Assembly (NCBI GenBank): GCA_900319985.1 | Contig: ONQL01000018.1 | Coordinates: forward strand, 1-22,329 | Source of the DNA: an uncultured Methanobrevibacter sp. | GTDB lineage: Archaea; Methanobacteriota; Methanobacteria; Methanobacteriales; Methanobacteriaceae | Length of the DNA: 22,329 nt | Direction of reading: 5' to 3' | Shown here: one piece after another, positions 1-10,000 of the stretch | How positions within the stretch are numbered: position 1 is the stretch's first letter | Layout: every line of letters starts with the position of its first letter | The notes under the pieces: generated by a model | What the model was told of the DNA's origin: nothing | The model's input: the letters and a program-made list of their open reading frames with translations, nothing else | The model's database searches: none | Made by a program: the position numbers and the translations under genes

Positions 1-1074
1 GATATACTGTCACCAGATTTGACTTCAACAAATCCAGTAGCATTCTCATCAACATTAACAGTTAAAAGAACCCTATTTCCATTGGTTTGGACTGTTGCAT
101 AAATTGGAGTATCTTTCATGACATGACCAATAATTTCAAAGTCCTTAGTGATTGTGTTGGTATTAAATACAGAATCACCCAGGTATGTTGCAGTTACAGT
201 GTAGTTTCCAGATTCCATACCGTTAACTGAAAGTTCAGCTTTACCATCTTTAACATCCACATACATAGTAGATGTCTCACCGCTTTCTTTACTGACTATA
301 TAGAATTTAATCAAACCTGTTGCGGTTTCATTCACATTAACAATAAATGCAACATTATTTTCAGAAGTATCAACATCCAATGAAATTGGAGTGTTCTGTT
401 TTACGGCATCCATGACAGTGAAAGTTAACTTTGTAGCATTTGGATTGTAGTTGTCATCACCAAGATAAGTCACATCAACAAAGTAACTGTTTGGAGTAAG
501 TGTAGTTGTTAAGCTAGCAACACCGTCAATAACATCAATGTATGTAACACCACCACTAATAGAGAGTTTTACAAATCCAGTGGCGTTTTCATCAACACTT
601 ACAGTTAATGTGACCCTATTTCCATTCACAATAGCACCGGCATTAATAGGAGTGTCCTTCTTAATGTGGCCCCTGATAGTGAAGTCTTCATAAGTAATGT
701 TGGTATTAAACCTGCTATCACCCATATAGGTTGCAATTACTGTGTAATCACCAGTTAAAAGAATATCTTCAAGAACCGCTTCACCGTCAATTACATCGGC
801 ATATAAAGTGTATTCTTCTTCACCAGTTACTTGGAATTTGACAAGACCAGTTGCATTTTCATTAACAGTAGCAGTAATTGTTACATTGTTTTCTTCAGTG
901 TCAATATCCAAAGAGATTGCTGTGTTTTCCTTAGCAGGCTCTATAAGTGTGAATTCACATTTAGTGGAGTTCTTATTGTAGTTTTCATCACCTAAATAAG
1001 TTATAACTAAACTGTAGCTTCCGTAAGGCAAGGTAATAGCCAATGTAGCTTCACCATTTTCCAAAGCAATATTT
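1..1074 (-). repeat. Higher-order Ig-module repeat, copy A
   Basis: This is a block of four Ig-like modules of roughly 85 residues each within the giant adhesin gene. Positions 1-99 match 1075-1173 almost base for base, and positions 161 to about 950 match 1187 to about 1970 at a constant offset of 1026 bp. Identity is uneven: near-perfect around 181-300 against 1207-1326, lower elsewhere. Copy A carries a 16-residue strand-plus-linker (containing IIGHVMKDTPI) that copy B lacks. The left boundary is set by the window edge, so further copies may lie outside. Confidence 0.85.
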
Positions 1075-4000
1075 GATATACTGTCACCAGATTTGACTTC
1101 AACAAATCCAGTAGCATTCTCATCAACATTAACAGTTAAAAGAACCCTATTTCCATTGGTTTGGACTGTTGCAGAAGTAGCGTTTGTATTAAATACTGAA
1201 TCACCCATATATGTTGCAGTTACAGTATAGTTTCCGGATTCCATACCATTAACTAAAAGTTCAGCTTTACCATCTTTAACATCCACATACATAGTAGATG
1301 TCTCACCGCTTTCCTTAGCGACTATATAGAATTTAACCAATCCAGTTACACTTTCATTCAAGTCAACATCAAACACAGCACTGGTTTCGCCTACAGAAAT
1401 GTTAAGGCCAATAGTAGTATTTTCCTTAGAAATTTCTGCTACGGTAAATGTTACAACAGTACTGTTCACATTGTAGTTGTCATCACCAAGATAAGTCACA
1501 TCCATATAGTAACTGTTTGGCATTAAGGTGGTTGTCAGTGTTGCTACACCATCTGCTAATTCAATATTAGCCACAGTATCGCCAACAGTCAGTTTTACAA
1601 ATCCTGTAGCGTTTTCATCAACATTAACAGTTAATGTAACTCTGTATCCGTTCACATCAGCACGAGCATCAATGGTAGTATTTTTCTTGATGTGGCCTCG
1701 GATAGTGAAATCCTGATAGGTAATGTTGGTGCTGAACCTGCTATCACCCATATAGGTTGCGATAACTGTGTAATCACCGATTTCAAGAATATCTTCAAGA
1801 ACTGCCTTACCGTCAATTACATCAACATAGAGTGTGTATTCTTCTGTACCTGTTACCTGGAATTTTACAAGGCCTGTTGCAGTATCATTAACATTAACAG
1901 TCATTGACACATTGTTTTCCCCAGTTAATACTTCTAAGGAAATTGGAGTGCCCTGTTTTACTACATTAAATGTTGTGGTATTATATGCGCTATAGTTACC
2001 GTCAGCAATTGTTACAGAAACTAAAATATCGTAATTAAGACCTAAATTATTAATTGTAGTATTTCCTTTACCATCAACAACATTTACAGTATAATTCTGA
2101 TTGTTTATTTCTACAATGTATTCACCATCGATTTCACCGTAAACCAAAACAACAGCATCCTCACCATATACAATATCATCAACAGATACAACAACTGAAA
2201 CAGGTTTAGGATCAACGTCAAATGAATTTTCATTAAATCCTGAATAATTACCATCAACAACAGTTACATTAACAATATAACTTCCAACATTTAAATTAGA
2301 AACAGACACATTTCCAGTACCGTTTACAACAGTTACCAAAATAGGTTCAGTTCCCACATAAACAAGATACTCACCATCAACATTGCTCTTAACAGTGACA
2401 ATGGCATTTTCCCCGTAAGTTATATTAGATACACTAATGTTTACATCCACAATTTCTCTTACAAATATTACACCTGAATTGATTATAGATTCGTTAGTGT
2501 AGTAAGAATCACCTTCAAAAGTACCTGTGACATTGTATCTTCCGGCACTCAAATTAGGAACAATAAGGTCTTCAAGACAGGATTGTGTGATGTTATAAAC
2601 CAGTTTCTCATTTTCATCATATATTCTGTATGTAATGTTTCCGTATGCATTGACAGGAACTGATGCATTAATGGTTGCATTTTCACCATAATCAATTATA
2701 TCACTTGATAAATTGAAAACACCAGCAGCTTTATTGACAGTTAAAGTGGCATTGACATATGCTTCAGCATAATTATCACTTCCAAATACATAAACTGTAA
2801 TGTCATAACTGCCCGGATTGAAGTTTACACTTGAGAATGTGAATATTGTACTGTTTTCAACATATAATGAAACTGATTCATTGTATCTGTTGTCTAAAAA
2901 TACAGTATAATAATCAGCAACATCGACAGTTACATTGATTTTAATCTCATCACCATAGTTAACAGCAACATCATTTACGGTTATGTTTGGAGCGACTTTG
3001 TTAACCTTCACATTAACCATTTCACTAACCGGAAGGTAGTTTTTATCTCCCCTGTATATTGCTGTAACCAAATAATTACCAGAGTTTAATGTGAGATTTT
3101 CAAGTTGAGCCTTACTGTAGACCTTACCATTCAATTCATAGACAACATTACCCTTAGCATTCTTAGCAATAGTTGAATTAACTTTTAATTTTTCACCCTG
3201 AGTAATGTCATCTATAGAAACGTTTAAACCAGGATCTACACGGCTGACAGTGAATATTTTAGTTACTTTATCAAATACAAAAGTGTTTGAATTATTATCT
3301 TTTGCATTTAATGTAACAGTATAATCCCCACCGTTAAGAATACCTGCATTGCAGGTGAACTCATCACCAGTTACATTGACTGGATAAGATTTGCCGTTAA
3401 TGTCCAAATAAACGGTAAATTTGCAGTTTGTACCAGTATCAATAGTACCTTCAATTTTTTCGTTTTGTCCATAGTCAATCTCATGAACAGTGAAATCAAC
3501 GTTTAATGCATCAAATACTGAATTGGTAATATTCACATTACTGGAATCGTTATAGATGTTTCTGTAATTGTTTGCCTTATTGTTTGTAAAGATACTGCCG
3601 TTGACAATTGCATTTCCTGATGCAATGTTTAATGCACCGTTTTCTGAAATTGTGTTGTTTGAAAATGTGGATTCAAGAACTGATAGGCTTTTGTCACTAC
3701 TACTTAAAACAACATTTTTAACAGTATTATCTGTGAATATACATCCTGAAATAGTATTATGATAGTTTGTTGATTGGATTATATAATCCGCTGCATTGCC
3801 TATGAATATAGAATTATCAGAACGCAGATTGTGGATATTGGGGAATGGGTCTAAGGCACTGTATTTATTATACGCTGCATCAATAAAACTTCCTCCATCC
3901 TGAGTGTTATTGTAAAATGCAGAACTGATGAGAACATCTTTAGAATACACAATCAAAATAAAATTAGTTGATGCTCTGTTTTCGGTGAATACACTTGATA

Positions 4001-7000
4001 TTATTTTTGCTGAATTCGCACGAGAAAGCTGTATGAGGGTTCGGACTGCATTGTTCTCAAATATTGATTCATTAATTATGAGATTGGAATATATACCAAC
4101 ACTAGTTATGATTCTTGAATAAACTAATGAATTGTCATAAAATTGAGATCCAACAATGTTTAAATTTCCTTCATTATAGATAATTGAACCAATATACCCA
4201 CTATCACCATCATCAATATTAGTAAAGATACATCCATCAACAGTCAAATTACCTTCATTGTGTATGATTCCAGACGATCTCCAAACAAGAAAATCTCTAA
4301 CTACAACATCACATATAGTAACATCAGCGTTTTCTCCAACATCAAAAAAGCATTGAGCATGCCATACATTGAAAACAACATCTCCAAGTGCAATTATAGA
4401 TAATTTCTTATCTGAAATCTTCAGTTCGGCATTACTACGAGCTGAATAGGTTCCTTCCCTTACATAAATAGTGTCCTCAGCAGCAGAATTTTCAATAGCT
4501 TCACGTAATGTATCGAACTGACCGCCTGTACTGTTGACAATGAAATTGCCTTCATATTGTGTGACTGAGAATGTGGTTGTGTTTACAGCACCATTATAGT
4601 TTTCATCACCTTCAAATGCAACCATTAAACTGTAGTTTCCTTCCCCAACATCAGCCAAAGATACTGTGAGTTTACCATCACTAGGAAGAGTGACATTTGT
4701 AATTCGATTATTAAAAAGAAGATAGAATAATCCGCCTCTACTTGCACTGATTGTTAAAATAGGGCGACCATGATCTGAATTTCTAAGGACAATATCATCT
4801 ACAGTCACATTGATATGGACATTCGCCTTACGTACGATGAGCCTGTCGAATATTGCTTCACCATAATAGATGTTGCCGTAGCGGTCATAAATGACTTCAT
4901 TTAATATAACATCATAAATTCCTTTTGGCAAAATCGCTGTAGTATATTCAAATACTCCATCCGAAATGGTAACTGAAGCATCAACACCGTTAACAAAACC
5001 AGGCAATGTTAATTGAAGATCCATGTTGAATTGAGGGTCAAGTGTACCTGTAATTGTTGTTGGAATGCCGTATTCACCATCAGGTATAATCAATATCACA
5101 TCATAGAAATCGAATATGTTTTCACTATATTGGATATTTCCTGCATTGAATATGTTTGCAAACTCTTCAGCAAAGTTAATTCCGAAAATGGATTTTGTAA
5201 GTTCCAGAGATTTGTTGTTGTAAATTGCTCCACCTTTGCCGTTTGCGCTATTGCCAACAAATGTGGAATTAAACACAGTCATAATATTATTATTATAAAT
5301 GGCACCGCCATCAAATTCACTGGATCCACCGGTGAATGTTGAATTAAAGATATGTAATTCATTTCCATTGAAGATTGTTCCACCATATCCGTTTGCAGTG
5401 TTATCTTCAAAAGTGGAGTTCAGGACTTCCAAAGTTCCTTCATTATAAACAGCTCCACCATTGTAACCCTCATTTTCTGTGAAAACAGTGCGTTTAATGG
5501 ATAATAACTTCTTGTTATATATTGCACCACCATTTCCACTGTTGTAGTTGTCTGTGAAATTGGAGGAGATGATTTCTGCAGCTCCATTGCTGTATACAAC
5601 AGAACTTACATTGACAATATTGTCTGAAAATTCAACTGTATCGATGACCAAATCCTTTTCATTCCATACAACAGCATTGTCAATGAAATTAAGTGAAAAT
5701 GTGCTGTTCAATATATTTAATAAACCGGAATTGTATATAATGACACCGGTTTCAAAACCTTCGAATGAACAGTTGGTGATTATTAAAGTACCATAATTTT
5801 CAATTGTTGCATGATTTTTCATTGCTCCTTCAGTAAATGAAATGCCGTTAAATACAACAGTGCATCCTTCAGCTATTGTAAAGAACCATTTTGCACTGCT
5901 TCCGTCAAACATAACCCCATCATCCTTGAAATTTTTAAGGGTGAATGATTTGCGGATATCAATTTCCATATTGTCTTCATCAAAATAGTTTACATTTGCA
6001 AAAATAACACCATTTTCTGCAACGGCATCAATAGCATCAGTTAAGTTTTCATATACCTCATTTTCAGATATGATGAAATTCGGAACTTTCATTTCAAATT
6101 TGATATCAAAGATATATGTATTGAAGTCATGGTCGTTCATTACACCTACTGTATAGTTTCCGCCCATTACCTCCTCAAAAGTGACGTCGAAATCACGGGA
6201 CCCGTTGTTGTAAATTGTGTATAAAGGCACTTGATCTAAGTACAGTAAAACCACTGAATCAAATGAATCCACAGACTTACCTTTAACATGGACAGTCTGA
6301 TTGATTTTATCTATAGCAAAATCATCTATTTGTCCATTACCGTTAAAGACACAATACTTACTAGTTATTTTATCAACATTACCACCAGCAAAGTAATTCC
6401 TTACTCTCTCATCACCTTCACCTTGATAGTTTTCTAAAAAGGTACATAAGTAGAATGATGCTGATGTTTCTTGACCGTCTAAATTGTCGGCTGCAATATA
6501 GATTGCTCCACCTTCACTTTCTGCATCATTGTTTATAAATGTAGTGTTTACTGCAATAACCATTGCATCATTTTCTGAATCATATTTACCAATATAAATG
6601 GCTCCACCTTGATTAGTAGCATGATTATTGTAGAAATTACAGTTCATCAATGTTAAAGTACCTGTTTCCAGGTCAATAGCTCCACCATAAGTAGCAACTC
6701 CATTCATTACTGTAATGTTTTCAAGTGTAACTGTAGGGCCGTCTGTCTGTTCTGTCTCTGGATGTGGAGGTGGAGGTGTTGTAACCCACTCTACTTTTTC
6801 ATCATATGTTAAAAGCATGAAGTAATCATTACCACCACAGTCAAAGATAACCTTTTCGTCCCCATAAGCTCTGATTGTTAATTCAACTTCTCCTTCAATA
6901 TCCATACTAGATACGGAATATGTTCCGCCTCTAACTGTAATGATACCTGCACCATATAACACAGCTTCATCAACTGCATCTTTTAGAGTATCAAAATAGC

Positions 7001-10000
7001 TGTAATCATCATCTTCATCGTGTTGATAAATGAATCTACCTTCATAATCCTCTTCACCAAGATTATTATTATCCTCTGTAGAAGTGCGAATTTCATTGTC
7101 GAGATTGGCTGATGATTTCATAATGGACAATGAAGTCTTTTGAATATTATTTGTTGAATAGTATCTGTTGTCACCTTCAAATACGGCATCGATTTCATAG
7201 GTTCCATCATCCAAACCTGAAATGACTAAATCATCCCTGCAGGATTGAGTTAGTGTATAAACAACGTTTTTATTTGAATCTGAAACTGTGTATTTCATAT
7301 TTCCTTCTGCATTAACCGGAGATGAAACCTTGATGACAGCATCATCTGAATCTGCAGCTTCATTAGAGACACTTAAAGCAAACAGAGGAAGGTTTTTATT
7401 GACTTTCAAAGTGGCCTCAGTGGAATTTGATATGTAGTTTACACGTTCCTGTGAAGTGACCTTGATTGTGTAGGTGCCAGGTTCAAAGGTATTTTCTATT
7501 TCAACAGATCTGCTGCCGTTAATAAATTTGACAGTTTTATAATCACCAATTTCTATTGTATATGTTGACGGAACATTAGTTTCTATGTTTACAATAATAC
7601 TGTCGTTATATCCTACTTCCACATCCGCTACAGATATGGTCGGATTGGCTTTATAAACTTCAAAATTAACAGTAACAGCTGAGAGCACATAATCTTCATG
7701 ATCATAGATAGCTACAAGTGTATATTTTCCAGCATCCAATTTCAATGACTCAATTTCTTCTTTTGTATAATATTTTCCGCTCAATTGATAAACCAGTGCA
7801 CCCATAGCATTTGAAGGCAGTCTTTCAACGACTTTCAGGGTTTCACCATAGGTAATGTTGTCAACTGAAACATTAAATTCCATGCCATTACGGTTAACTC
7901 TGAAAATTTCAGTAATGCCGTCCATCAGATATGTGTTATTGTTGCCATCCCCAATACTGTTTAAAACAGCAGAATATTTTCCACGATTCAATATGTCTGT
8001 TTTATAGGTGAACTCATTGTTTACGATATCCAAAATGACGTTTTCACCGGCAACTGTTAAATTGGCAGCTGCGTATAGATTGGTACCGAAATCTACTGTA
8101 CCATTAATAATAGATTTTTCACCATACAGAACAGACAATGCATTCAATTTAGCATCCCTAACATCAAAGACTGAATCATGAGCTACTGTAAATCCGTTGC
8201 TGTGAATATGTCCGTTTACTCCAATGTTATTTTCAAAAAGACACTCATCAATGAATGTAGTAACTTTAGGAGAAGTTGCAATAGCTCCAATTGTTGCATT
8301 GTTATTAATAAAGTTACTGCCGTCTACAAATAATGTGAGTTTTTTATTATAAGGGTTTTTGATTAAAATTACAGAACCCACATTACCCTTATTGTTATTG
8401 AATATAGAGTCTTCAATGTATGCTTTTGAAACTCCATCAAGGCATATTACTCCACCGTCAACTTTACTGTTAGAGTTGTTTTCAAAATTGGACTGTCCAA
8501 TATCCAAGACCACTTCAGTGGTGTTGGCGTTAACATATATTACTCCACCTTCAAGTTGTGCCTTTTCTCCAAAATTATTTTTGATATCGTTTTTCTTGAA
8601 ACTGGATGATACAACAGATAGATATCTGGAATTATTGCCTACATATATTGCAGACCCTTTAACAGCAGTATTCTGTTCAAAATTACATTCACTGATTGCA
8701 TCATCATATTGAACCAGGTTTTTAAAGTGCAATGCTCCCCCTTCACGTGCAGAATTATTTATGAATTTGGAATCCCTGATTGAAACATCTTCATGACCCA
8801 ACGATGTGACTGCTGCAGTACCTACTTTTAAAGGAGCGACATTATTTACGAAATTACAATAGTTAATCTCCAATAAATATCCGTCACTGAATATGGCTGC
8901 TCCACCATTTTTGGCAAATGATGTCTTTGTAATCCTGTTGTCTGTAAAATTACATGAATATAATGAAAGATATCCGTGATTGACTATAGCTCCATAATTG
9001 GTATTTCTGTTGTGAAGTCCTCTGAATGTAATGCCCCATATATCGACTGCAGCGTTTTCACCAACTATTATGAAATTGGCATCACCGCCTTGAGCATCAA
9101 AGACCACCTTACCCACAGCAAAAATATCTAAAGTTTTATTTGATATTACAATTCCAGTGTCTTTATATGTACCGTTTTTAATAAAAATTGTATCATCACT
9201 ATTGGAATTGGCTACAGCCTCATTTAAGGTATCATATTCCGCATTTGTACTTAAAACAAGGAAATTGCTGTAGGTTTTGCTTATTGAGAATGAAGTGAAA
9301 TTCATTGCAAGCTCAAAGTTTTCATCAGCGTTACGCATAGCAACAACTGTATAATTGCCTAAATCAAGGCCGGTCAGTTGCATGCTTGCTTTACCTTTTA
9401 CAACTTCAAGTTGATAATATTTATTTTGAACAAAGACAGTATAATTCAAATCCCAATTGGCATAAACATTTAAAACCGGTGTTTCAGGTATTAATACATC
9501 TTTTACTTCAAGAGTTAATGTGATTTTTGCTTTATCAATCAATATTTTTGCATATCCTGCATCATTTAAATAAAATTCGTTTCCATATAAATCAGAAAAA
9601 TAATCATGACCAAAGAAATGATCCATACGGTCCCCTTGAGAATACATTCCAGGCATGTATAATTCATGTGTTCCAGCGGACGGCACTCCCATATTTATTT
9701 TAAATTTATTATCTTCAATGGTGACCAAATCTCCAAAAACAATTTCATCATCTGCAACTCCTGCTAAAACAGTATAAGGATTATTATAATTACATCCCCA
9801 ATCGAAATCACCCTCAAGAATGTATTCCTGACCATAGATACCGTCTTTTGGAGTTATTTTTAAATTCAAATCAAATTCATTATGCTCAAAATTAGCTTCC
9901 CTTGTGGGTGTAATAAAGTATATGTTTCTATAATTTTCAGTCGCAATATTGGAATCAAAAACACAATCAGTTATGTTTATGAAGCCTTTATCGTTGTGAT

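Noticed and set aside
1..1970. CRISPR array, considered because of the repeated sequence
   Set aside because: The repeats are long, protein-coding and separated by related sequence; there are no short repeats with unique spacers.
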